Assembly (NCBI RefSeq): GCF_033115175.1
Contig: NC_084850.1
Coordinates: forward strand, 102,673,439-102,737,438
DNA: 64,000 nt
Direction of reading: 5' to 3'
From: Lepus europaeus
Lineage: Eukaryota; Chordata; Mammalia; Lagomorpha; Leporidae
A model generated the notes under the pieces. That model saw only the letters and a program-made list of their open reading frames with translations, did no database searches and was not told the DNA's origin. Below, one piece after another: positions 55,606 through 64,000 of the stretch. The stretch's first letter is position 1, and every line of letters begins with the position of its first letter. The position numbers were made by a program, and so were the translations under genes.

Positions 55606-56014
55606 AACCTCAATTGAGTTTCAGTGGTATACAAACTCTCTGCTGTTATACATCTCAAATTGTGTCCCTTTACATGCATATCGTTATTGTCAAAGATTAT
55701 ATATTTATATATTCTGTGCCCATTAATATATAATTATACTTGCTGTTTTTACATTTGCTTTTTTACTCATATAAGAAGAAAAGGAGAAGTTAGAAACAAA
55801 AAATTTTTACATTTACATATGTGAGATTCTTTTGTTTTTTGTTTATTTTACAAACAATGTCTTTTATATTTTCATATGGTTTTGAGTTACTGTCTAGTGT
55901 CCTGGTAATTTAGCCTGAGAAATCCCTAATCATTTCTTGTAGATTAGGTCTACTAGTAACACACTCCCTTAGTTTTTGCTTATCTGTGAATGTCTTAATT
56001 TCTCCTTCATTCTT

Positions 56015-56326
56015 TTATTTACTTAAAGATTTTTTATTTACTGATTTGAATGACACACACACAGATCTTTCATCCACTGGTTCATTCTCCAAGTGTCTGC
56101 AATAGCTGGAGCTGGGACAGACTGAAGCCAGGAACCAGGAACTCCAACTGGGTCTCCCATGTGAGTGGCAGGGGCTCAAGTACTTGGGTCATCATCTGCT
56201 GTCTCCTAGGAGTACTAGCAGGAAGCTGGATTGGAAGTGGAGGTGAAATTCTGTCCCAGGTACTGTAATATGGGCTGTGGGCATCCCAAGTGATAGTTTA
56301 ACTCACTACACCACATCTCTGGCCCT
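56015..56326 (-). mobile_element. Old C-SINE, reversed, inside L1
   Basis: TTATTTACTTAAAGATTTTTTATTTAC tail, TTCATTCTCCAAGTGTC, TTAACTCACTACACCACATCTCTGGCC head. TCCTTCATT occurs on both sides. Confidence 0.85.
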
Positions 56327-56456
56327 GATCCTTCATTTTTGATGGATAGTTGGACAGATTTAGAATTATTGCCTGACTTTTTTTTAAAGCACATTAAATA
56401 TGTGATCCTACTTTGTTCCTGGTCACCAAGGTTTCTGTTGATGAATCACCTTTAAT

Positions 56457-56791
56457 TTTATTCACTTTACTTTTAAAGATTGATTTATCTACTTGAAAGG
56501 CAGTTACGGAGAGTGGGGGAGGAAGGGGAAAGTGGGGGAAGGAAGCAAGAGAGAGAGAGAGATCTCTTCCATCCTCTGATCCACTCCACCAAGTGCCAGG
56601 AGCCTGGAACTCCATCTGGGTCTCCCACGTGAATGCAGGAGCCCAAGGACTTGGGCCATCTCACGTTGCTTTCCCAGGCACATTAGCAAGGTGCTGGATT
56701 GGAAGTGGAGCAGCTGGGAGTTGAACTGGCGCTCATATTGGATGCCAGCATCACAGGTGGAAGCTTAACTTGCTGTGCCACAACGCTGGCC
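56457..56791 (-). mobile_element. C-SINE, reversed, 18-bp target duplication
   Basis: AAAGATTGATTTATCTACTTG tail, TTAACTTGCTGTGCCACAACGCTGGCC head. Flanked by TGATGAATCACCTTTAAT at 56439-56456 and 56792-56809, both copies identical. Confidence 0.95.
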
Positions 56792-57253
56792 TGATGAATC
56801 ACCTTTAATCTGAGGAGCCTCGTGTACATCAAGTCCTTTCTTTTTACTGCTTTTAAATTTCTGCCTTTCACCAGTTTGATTATAATGTGTTTCAGTATGA
56901 ATTTCTTGGAGTTTACCTTGCTGGAAGATTCTTGAGCTTCTTGTATGTGTAGATTCATGTATTTAATCAAATTTGGGACATTTTCAGTCATTATTTCTTC
57001 AAATATTCTAACATTTGTATCTTCTTCTAGAGCTTGCATGATGTGTATGTTTGTTTACTTGATGTTCAACCACAGGTACCTTAGACTGTTCACTTTTTTA
57101 TTATCCTTTTACTTCCCATTCCTCAGACTTGATAATTCCAATTGTCCTATCTTCAGGTTTGCTAACTTTCTCTTCTGCCTGCTCTAATATGCTATCGAAC
57201 ACATCTGTTCAGTTTTTTTCTTTCAGTTGCTGTGCTTTTAGCTCCAGAATTCT

Positions 57254-57283
57254 TTTTTTTTTTATTTTTTGACAGGCAGAGTG

Positions 57284-57327
<44 letters not shown>

Positions 57328-57612
57328 TCTTCCTTTTGCCGTTGGTTCACCCTTCAATGGCCGCCGCGGACGGCATGCTGCGGCCGGCGCACCGTGCTGA
57401 TCTGATGGCAGGAGCCAGGTGCTTCTCCTGGTCTCCCATGGGGTGCAGGGCCCAAGCACTTGGGCCATCCTCCACTGCACTCCCTGGCCACAGCAGAGAG
57501 CTGGCCTGGAAGGGGGGCAACCGGGACAGAATCCGGCGCCCCAACTGAGACTAGAACCCGGTGTGCCGGCGCCGCTAGGCGGAGGATTAGCCTATTGAGC
57601 CGCGGCGTCAGC
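57254..57612 (-). mobile_element. Young C-SINE (A-run type), 16-bp target duplication
   Basis: T-run and GACAGGCAGAGTGGACAGTG at the left, (GA) expansion to about 30 bases, TTGAGCCGCGGCGTCAGC head. Flanked by TTAGCTCCAGAATTCT at 57238-57253 and 57613-57628. Confidence 0.96.
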
Positions 57613-57990
57613 TTAGCTCCAGAATTCTAATGCTTCCTTTTTATAATTTATCTACTGGTATTTCCTTTTTATTCATCATTGTTTTCCTGGATTCCTTTAT
57701 GTATTCAGCTATGGTTTCTCTTAGTTCTGTAAGCATATTTAACCATAGTTGATTTAAAGTTTTTATACCCTAATATGTCTACTGTCTTGGCATTCTCAGA
57801 TCTGGTTCCTGTCATTTTTTTCTCTCTTTGATCCTAATTTCCATCCCAGGTAACTGCAGGTTTTTTTAGTTCACCTTACAATGTTTTCAAGCAATGCTTA
57901 CTGCTTCTCTTCTATGAGTGAAACGGAGATGAGTACTTTCAGTCATTCCTTCAGATAGTCTCCAGACAAGTTAGAAAATGTAAACACACT

Positions 57991-58283
57991 GCAGCCAGCA
58001 TTGTAGTGTAGTGGGTAAAGCTACCACCTGTGATGCTGGCATTCCATGTGTTTATTCCACTGTTTATGTCCCAGCTGCTCCACTTCTGATCCAGCTCTCT
58101 GCTGATATCTGGGAAAACAGTGGAGGATTGATTGCCTAGGTGCTTGGGCCCATGCGCCCACACAGGAGACCTGGATGGACCTGGCCTAGTTCAGCCTTGG
58201 CTGTTGCAACCACTTGGGGAGCAAACCAGCAGTTGGAGGATATCTCTCTTTGTAACTACCTTTCAGATAATAAGTAAATCCTG
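57991..58283 (+). mobile_element. C-SINE, diverged
   Basis: GCAGCCAGCATTGTAGTGTAG head, TGTTTATGTCCCAG B box (degraded), shortened right half, AGATAATAAGTAAATCC tail. Confidence 0.88.
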
Positions 58284-58487
58284 TTTTTAGAAAAAGACAC
58301 AGAAAAGGGCAGATGATGTCTGTTTTGTTCCCTCAGAAACCAGGGACAGGGCTCTCACGCTTGGAATGTAATCTGCTGTCTTCCAGACTGTTGTTGAGCC
58401 TAGGAGAGGGTGGGAATGCCACAGGCTTTTCTATCCTCTTAAAGCTGTTTTGTTCTGGAGTCAGTGTTCACTTGGTTGCTGTAAAAC

Positions 58488-58683
58488 CAAGGGTGGAGAA
58501 CGTGTGGCTTGAGGGCCTGCAAAATCATTTGGTCTGGCCCTGCCAAGGCAACAGCAGGTGGTACTGGAAATTCACTAAATCTATATAGCAGACTAATCTT
58601 TAAGTTGACAATTTTAAATGGCCCATGAGTGATGATATCAATATTCAAATGACCCTTGGCAGAAGAAAGGTTCCCCACGCCTG
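58488..58683 (+). mobile_element. hAT-like non-autonomous DNA transposon
   Basis: Left end CAAGGGTGGAGAACGT and right end AGGTTCCCCACGCCTG are imperfect inverted repeats of about 16 bases. The inside has GAGGGCCTGCAAAATCATTTGG and AATGGCCCATGAGTGATG. This is the style of hAT-type (Charlie-like) short elements. Confidence 0.7.
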
Positions 58684-58800
58684 CACCTTTGTGTATTTTC
58701 TAGGGTTCTGTAGAAATTGGTTCTGAAAATTTGTTTTTTGATGATTCTGTGGAGGGACGGGAGTTAAGAGCTACCTGCTCTGCCATTTTGCTAACGCTCT

Positions 58801-59259
58801 TTACCACATGGTATTTTTAAAAAATCACGATTATGTATATTTTCTGAGACATTGAAGTCTCTGAGGAAGAGCAGTGTTAAGCTTTGGGTTTTGTTAAACT
58901 TGTTTAACATGTCACCAATATAGCAAATGTCCTGCGGAGAGGGTTTTCCATTTACTGTAGGTTCCTATCACATGCTCTTGCTGAGAAGCTGAAAAGTGAG
59001 AAACTTCTTATAATTAGTGTAGAAGTTTAGGTTTATAGTCAACACATTTTCTCTTTTACCCCTTCCATTATCTATCCCTAGAATACATTTAGATAAAGAC
59101 TTATTTACCTCCGCTTGTCTTGGGTCATTAAAATGATTGATTCTCAGATTACTTTGTGTTAAGACTAGAATTACTAGGCATAGCAGAGATTCCAGTTACC
59201 TCCTAACGTCCATTCTCCTTTTTTATTGTTCTAATAAAACTGTGATTTGTAGCTCAGTG
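58801..59259. other. Intron sequence
   Basis: Nothing recognised. Confidence 0.5.
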
Positions 59260-59720
59260 CTTTGTTGTTGTGCAATGAAAACGCATTTCTAGGCCTTTCT
59301 TGCAGCTAGATATAGCTTGTGACCAAATTCTGGCCAGAGGCAGAAGAAATGTTGTATGGGATTTCTGTAAAGTATCCTTAAAGGAATGGAGAATGCCTTC
59401 TACAATGCCTTCTGTCTGCTTCTTGGCATGTAGATGTAATGACTAGTGCTACATCCATATCGGATCAAGAGACAATCTTGAACGTGGAAAACATTTTTGT
59501 CAATGTAATAAAATAGATGGAGTGGAAGTCTCTAATAACACAGAGCTGCTATGCCATGCTTGAACTGCACACGTGGGTCTTTGTTATTTGCTGCTGAACT
59601 TAATTGTACCTTTTACACCAGCCCCTGAGTTCCACCTGGACTTGAATGTGACACATGGGGCTGTTTTTGCGGACCTGATACAGATATTCACATTTATGTG
59701 GCTGTGCCTAGGATTCCTGG
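59260..59720 (+). mobile_element. Ancient dispersed repeat remnant
   Basis: CTTTCTTGCAGCTAGATATAGC, GACCAAATTCTGGCCAGAGG, TGTAGATGTAATGACTAG, GAGCTGCTATGCCATGCTTG. The wording recalls a common ancient mammalian repeat; related to 31220-31600. Class uncertain. Confidence 0.45.
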
Positions 59721-60439
59721 GGAGGCCAAAGAGTAGACAGTACAGGTCCAGAGAAAGATTTCAAGGAAAGGATTCATAAAGTGCCACTTTATGCTCATGT
59801 TTGGTAACTGTCTTGGGCATCTGACAAGCACCCACACCTTAAGTAACTTAATAGAAGGCCTCATGGGATTCAGAGATAGTTATACTCATGGCTATGACTT
59901 AATACAGTGAAAGGAGACACAGCAGGAGAGCAAAGAATAATTGGTAGAGTCTGGAAGAGTCTAGATGTGTGATTCCAGATTTTTCTGTTAGGGGATTGGG
60001 ACTGAGATTGCACAAAACAAGCTGTTTATTTCAGAAATTAAGTGCAGCGGTTCACACACAGGGTTTTTGCTCAAGGGAGCTTGCTTAAGGCTCGGACTTT
60101 TTTGTTGGGGCCCAAGCAGGTACTCTTACTGAAATTTCTGACTTTCGGAAGGAAAACAGGTGTTCACCATAAATCACATTTGCAAAACCAATCTAGCCAG
60201 ACTGGTACAACAGAATTCAGTGTTTCAGGCACTCAAAACACTAGTAGCATAGGGAATACTCACAGGTCCTGTTCCTGGGAGCAGTTGCAAGAATCAGCCA
60301 TGCAGTGAAGCCCTCCTCGAGACAGCACTATCAGGCCTGTCATGTTAGCTTCCTGCACAGTCATGTGATGTCAGCTGACTGTTAGCTTTTTGTGTTCAGC
60401 TTTATCCACACTCTTATTTTTGTCATTATTTTTAGACTT
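59721..60439. other. Intron sequence
   Basis: No gene or clear repeat. GCAGCGGTTCACACACAGGG and the following GC-moderate stretch may be an old repeat but cannot be assigned. Confidence 0.5.
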
Positions 60440-61621
60440 AGTAATTTTATTTTAAAACTTAGTACAAGTAAAAATTGACTTTCCTCTTTTTATACACATA
60501 AGCTTTATAACATTTTAACCTGCTCTTATGCACAGATATGTGAAACCACCACCACAACCAAGATGAAGACTATCCCCCTCACTCTAACAAACTCTCCTAC
60601 TACCACTACCTACCACCACCTTAGGCACTCACTGGTCTATTCTCCATCACTGTAGCTTCATCTTTTAAAGTGTCATTTAGATAGAATTGCATTATAATGT
60701 TTTGGGATTAACTTTTTCACTCAGCATAATGCCTTTGAAATTCACTCTTATTTTTGCATGTACCAAATTAGGTTATCTTTATTGGTGAGTCAGATTCTAT
60801 CTACCACAGTTTGTTTATCCATTTGCCCATTGAAGGATATTAGGATTGTTTTTGGTTTTTTTATGATTAGGAATGGAGCTGCTATAAACATTCGTGTATA
60901 GGTTTTTATATGAATGTAAGTTTTCATTTTTCTCTGATACATACCCAGGAAGAGGATTGGTGGGTCACAGAGTCAGCAGTAGCTCAACTATAAGGAAACT
61001 GCCCAACTATTTTATAGAACAATTGCACATTCTGTCTAGCAATGTGTAAGAGGTTCAGTTGTTCCACATTCTCTTCAGTACATGGTATTGTCAGTATTTT
61101 TCATTTTAGCTATTCCAATAGATGTGCAGTTGGTATTGTATTGTGGTTTTAATTTGTATTTTCCTAATGTTAACCACAGTTTTTCACATGCTTAGAACAT
61201 ATTCTCTTTGGGGAAGTGGTTGTTCAAGTCTTTTGTACATTTTCCAGTGTATTGTATTGTTGGTTTCTTACTTTGAGTTACATGGGATTTTTATATGCTC
61301 TGGATTAAAATACCTTGTTACCTGTATAGTTTGCAAGTACTCCCTCCTTGTTTGTAGCTTTTTTTTCTTTCCCATCATCTTAACACTTTTGTAGAGCAAA
61401 ACTTTTAAATTGTGATGCAGTCCAATTCATGAACATTTTCTTTTGCCAATCACAATTTTTATGGCATGTCGAAAACCTCTTTGTATAACCCCAGGTTGAA
61501 AAGATTTTATCCTATGTTTTATTTTAAGCAATTTATGGTTTTATATTTGATATTTATCTGTTATTTATCTTGAGTTAATTTTTTTGTAGAATTTGACATT
61601 TAGGTTGAGATTTTTTATTTT

Positions 61622-61858
61622 TTATGTTTTTTTGACAGGCAGAGTGGACAGTGAAAGAGACAGAAAGGTCTTCCTTTTTTTCCATTGGTTCACCCCCCAA
61701 TGGCCGCTGTGGCTGGCACGCTGCGGCCGGCGCACCACGCTGATCCGAAGCCAGGAGCCAGGTGTTTCTCCTGGTCTCCCATGTGGGTGCAGGGCCCAAG
61801 TACTTGGGCTATCCTCCACTGCCTTCCCGGGCCACAGCAGAGAGCTGGACTAGAAGAG
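61622..61858 (-). mobile_element. Young C-SINE, truncated at its 5' (head) end
   Basis: T-run and GACAGGCAGAGTGGACAG tail to CAGAGAGCTGGACTAGAAGAGG, where the sequence returns to L1. The tRNA-like head is missing. GAGATTTTTTATTTTTT at 61607 and GAGATTTATTTTTTAA at 61859 look like the target duplication, so truncation occurred at insertion. Confidence 0.85.
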
Positions 61859-63009
61859 GAGATTTATTTTTTAATGTGTTCAACTGGTCCATTATTTTTG
61901 TTGAAAATATAATTGTTTCTTCACTGAAATACTTTTGAAACATTGTCAAAAATTAGTTACCCATTTTTTTGTGGATCTATTTTTAGACTTTCCATTTTAT
62001 TCCACTAATCTATATATCCAACTCTTTGCCACTACCACACTGATTTTTCTTACTACAATTTTATATTGTGGAGAATGCACCTCATTATTGTATTGGATCT
62101 TCTGACCCACGAACATGGTATACTTATCCATTTATTAGGACTTCTTTAATTCATTCCAGCAATGTTTTGTAGTTTTCAGTGTGTAAGTCTTACATGTATT
62201 TGATGGACTCAGTCTTAACTTTTTAATATTTGTGATGGAATTGCAACTGATATATAATTTCAATTTCCAGTTACACTTTACTAATATGTAGAAATCCGTT
62301 TGATTTTTGTATATAGATCTTGCATTGCATCATATAACTTTGCTAAACTCACTTGTTAGCTTTAGTAGCTCTTTTTTACTTATTACATCAGATTTTATAT
62401 ATAGACAATTATATCATCTGTGAATAAAGACAGTTTTACTTTTTTCTTTCCAATCTGTGTGACTTTTCATTCTTTTTTCTTGTCAGTTGCACTGGCTAGA
62501 ACCCCTCATACATTTCTTAGTCCTGATTTTGGTGGAAAAGCATTCAGTTTTTCACCATTAATGTTCGCTCTAGATACCTGTATTTATCAAGTTGAGGATG
62601 TTATTTATTGTTGCTGCTCTACTGAGAGTATTTATCAGGAGTGGGTGCTGGAGTCTGTCAAGTGCTTCTCCTTTTTCTGTTGAGATCATCATGTGGCTTT
62701 TCTTTTTTAGTTTATTAATATTTTTAGTTTATTCTATTGAGGTTTTGAATGATAAACCAACCTGGGTTCCTGAGTTAAATCCTACTCAGTCATGGTATAT
62801 TATTCTTTTAATATATTGTTGGAATGATAATATAGATTTTTGTTTAGAATTTTTGCTTTGATGATTATGAATGATATGATTTGCAGTTTGCTTGCAATGT
62901 ATTTGTCTTATTTGGTGTCGGGGCAATAATAACCTTATAGAATGAGTAGATAAATATTCCTTTCTCTTCAGTGTTGAAAGAGTTGGTATAGAATCACTAT
63001 GATTTCTTT

Positions 63010-63380
63010 TTTTCTTTTTTAAATTATTCTTTAAAGATTTATATATTTATTTGAAAGTCAGAGTTACACACACAGAGAGAGATAGAGAGCGAGAGAGCGA
63101 GAGAGCGAGAGAAAGAGAGAGGTCCTCCATCTGATTGTTCACTCCCTAGTTGGCTGCAATGGCCGGAGCTGTGCCGATCCGAAGCCAGGAGCCAGGAGCT
63201 TCTTCCGTGTCTCCCACAGGGGTGCAGGGGCCCAAGGACTTGGGCCATCCTCCACTGCTTTCCCAGGCCATAGCAGAGAGCTGGATCAGAAGTGGAGCAG
63301 CCGGGTCTGGAATTGGCGCCCACATGGGGTGCCGGGCGCTTCAGGCCAGGGCGTTAACCTGCTGTGCCACAGCGCTGGCC
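63010..63380 (-). mobile_element. C-SINE, reversed, inside L1
   Basis: TTTAAAGATTTATATATTTATTTG tail, GAGAGAGC octamer tract, TTAACCTGCTGTGCCACAGCGCTGGCC head. TGATT.CTTT occurs on both sides (62998 and 63382). Confidence 0.93.
63083..63116 (+). repeat. (GAGAGAGC)n octamer repeat in a SINE
   Basis: Four near-perfect GAGAGAGC units in the GA tract of the SINE at 63010-63380. Confidence 0.85.
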
Positions 63381-63902
63381 CCTGATTGCTTTATTTCTTA
63401 AGTGTTATGTGGATCTCAGTAGTGAAGCCTGCTGGGCATGGAGTTTTCAATCTCTTTAAGAGATGCAGTGTTATTTAGATTATTTTTTCTTCATTGAGAT
63501 TTTGTATCTTCCAAAGATTTGTCCATTTCATTTAAATTGTCAGGTATGCTGGCATAATGTTCATAATATTCATTTATTATTTTTTACTCTGTAGAATATA
63601 TTTGAAACTATCCATTTCTGATATTGGTAATTTATAGTTTCTCTTTTTTCTCATTAGCCCAAATCTTTTTAATGAACCAAATTTGGATTTCATTGATTTT
63701 TCATTGTTGTTTTCTGTTTTTAATTTTATTGATTTCTGCTTAAATTGTGCTAATTCCTTATTCTCTGTCTTCTACTTATTTTGAGTTTATTTTCTTCTCT
63801 TTCTAGTCTTAAAGTAGAAAGAATATAGATATTTAGTACTACAAAATTTTCCCTAAGTAACAAGGACTGCTTTAGTGGCATTCCATAAGTCCTGAGATAT
63901 AT

Positions 63903-64000
63903 ATTTTTTAGAAAACTTATTTAATAAATATAAATTTTGAAAGTAAAACTTTTGTATTATAGCGGTTTTCCCCCCATAACCACCCTCCCACCCATAAACC
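63903..64000 (-). mobile_element. Start of a lagomorph-type L1 3' end, cut by the window edge
   Basis: TTTAATAAATATAAATTTTG, TTATAGCGGTTTTCC, CCACCCTCCCACCC matches the order of the reversed L1 3' end at 5960-6070. The element continues beyond the window. Confidence 0.75.

Larger units (their letters stand above)
53945..58800 (-). mobile_element. Long L1 remnant, reversed, heavily interrupted
   Basis: Reversed 3' UTR and ORF2 wording: TTGCCATTTTAACCATTTC, GGCTTATTTCACTTAGCGTG, TAGGAGTGGAATTGCTGG, CCCCAAATTATTTTCCACAGC, ATTTGCATTTCCCTAGTGAC, ACTAATCCCTTATCAGATAC and onward through 57.85 kb. The part 57850-58800, ending near CTGCTCTGCCATTTTGC, is less certain. Six C-SINEs and one hAT-like element interrupt it. 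Confidence 0.8.
60440..63902 (-). mobile_element. Long L1 remnant, reversed
   Basis: Reversed 3' UTR and ORF2 wording: TTTCACTCAGCATAATGCC, CCATTTGCCCATTGAAGG, GGAATGGAGCTGCTATAAAC, AGTCCAATTCATGAAC, CATTTTATTCCACTAATC, CTGGCTAGAACCCCTC, GAATGATAAACCAACCTGGG, TTCCATAAGTCCTGAG. Interrupted at 61622 and 63010. No intact frame. Confidence 0.9.
44497..64000 (+). other. SLC9A7: SLC9A7 intron 1 (5' part)
   Basis: The intron begins with GTGAGC directly after the codon-split G of exon 1 and runs off the right edge. No second exon with NHE homology, such as the following LIVG(V/L) transmembrane block, is found in the 19.5 kb shown. The first 4 kb are repeat-poor; after 48.6 kb the intron is filled with antisense L1 remnants, C-SINEs and small DNA transposons. 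A long first intron is expected for this gene. Confidence 0.85.

Noticed and set aside
134-63380. tRNA genes suggested by GGTTCGAGTCC-like B boxes
   Set aside because: All occurrences lie inside C-SINE heads, which are tRNA-derived. No intact cloverleaf outside a SINE was found.

Overview
This window is mammalian nuclear DNA, almost certainly from a lagomorph and most likely rabbit (Oryctolagus cuniculus). About fifty copies of the lagomorph tRNA-derived C-SINE are spread over both strands. Lagomorph-type L1 3' ends also occur, together with older mammalian L1, MaLR/ERVL LTRs and small DNA transposons. There are no bacterial features.

Only one protein-coding segment is convincing: the first coding exon of SLC9A7 (NHE7, endosomal/trans-Golgi Na+(K+)/H+ exchanger) at 44169-44496 on the + strand. 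It sits in a TATA-less CpG island (about 43.66-44.56 kb) and ends at a GT donor. Everything to its right (44497-64000) is the beginning of intron 1. Everything to its left is 5' flanking/intergenic DNA. In other mammals SLC9A7 is X-linked with RP2 lying upstream; no RP2 exon is seen here, so the left 43 kb is probably part of the SLC9A7-RP2 interval (inference). The only other gene-derived sequence is a decayed processed pseudogene of POLR3H (RNA polymerase III subunit RPC8) at about 23988-24430 on the - strand.

Layout. 0-24 kb: SINE-dense flank with scattered L1 3' ends, MaLR-type LTRs (12.2, 18.5, 22.8 and 23.5 kb), and two retro-inserted segments I cannot name (3.47 and 15.4 kb). 24.6-27.7 kb and 34.5-39.4 kb: two long antisense L1 remnants broken up by C-SINEs. 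40-43.6 kb: an old LTR-like segment, SINEs and an unidentified dispersed repeat. 43.6-44.6 kb: CpG island and exon 1. 44.6-48.6 kb: repeat-poor start of intron 1. 48.6-64 kb: intron with antisense L1 remnants (51.8, 53.9-58.8, 60.4-63.9 kb and the window end) and C-SINEs.

Two C-SINE architectures can be separated by eye. One ends in an AAATAAATAAAT-type tail; the other ends in CTGCCTGTC followed by a plain A-run. In several nested insertions the A-run type sits inside the other type with intact target-site duplications, so it is the younger layer. I find no new gene system; the most interesting items are the unnamed repeats and retro-inserts, a C-SINE fold-back, a small inverted-repeat transposon family, and the POLR3H retropseudogene.
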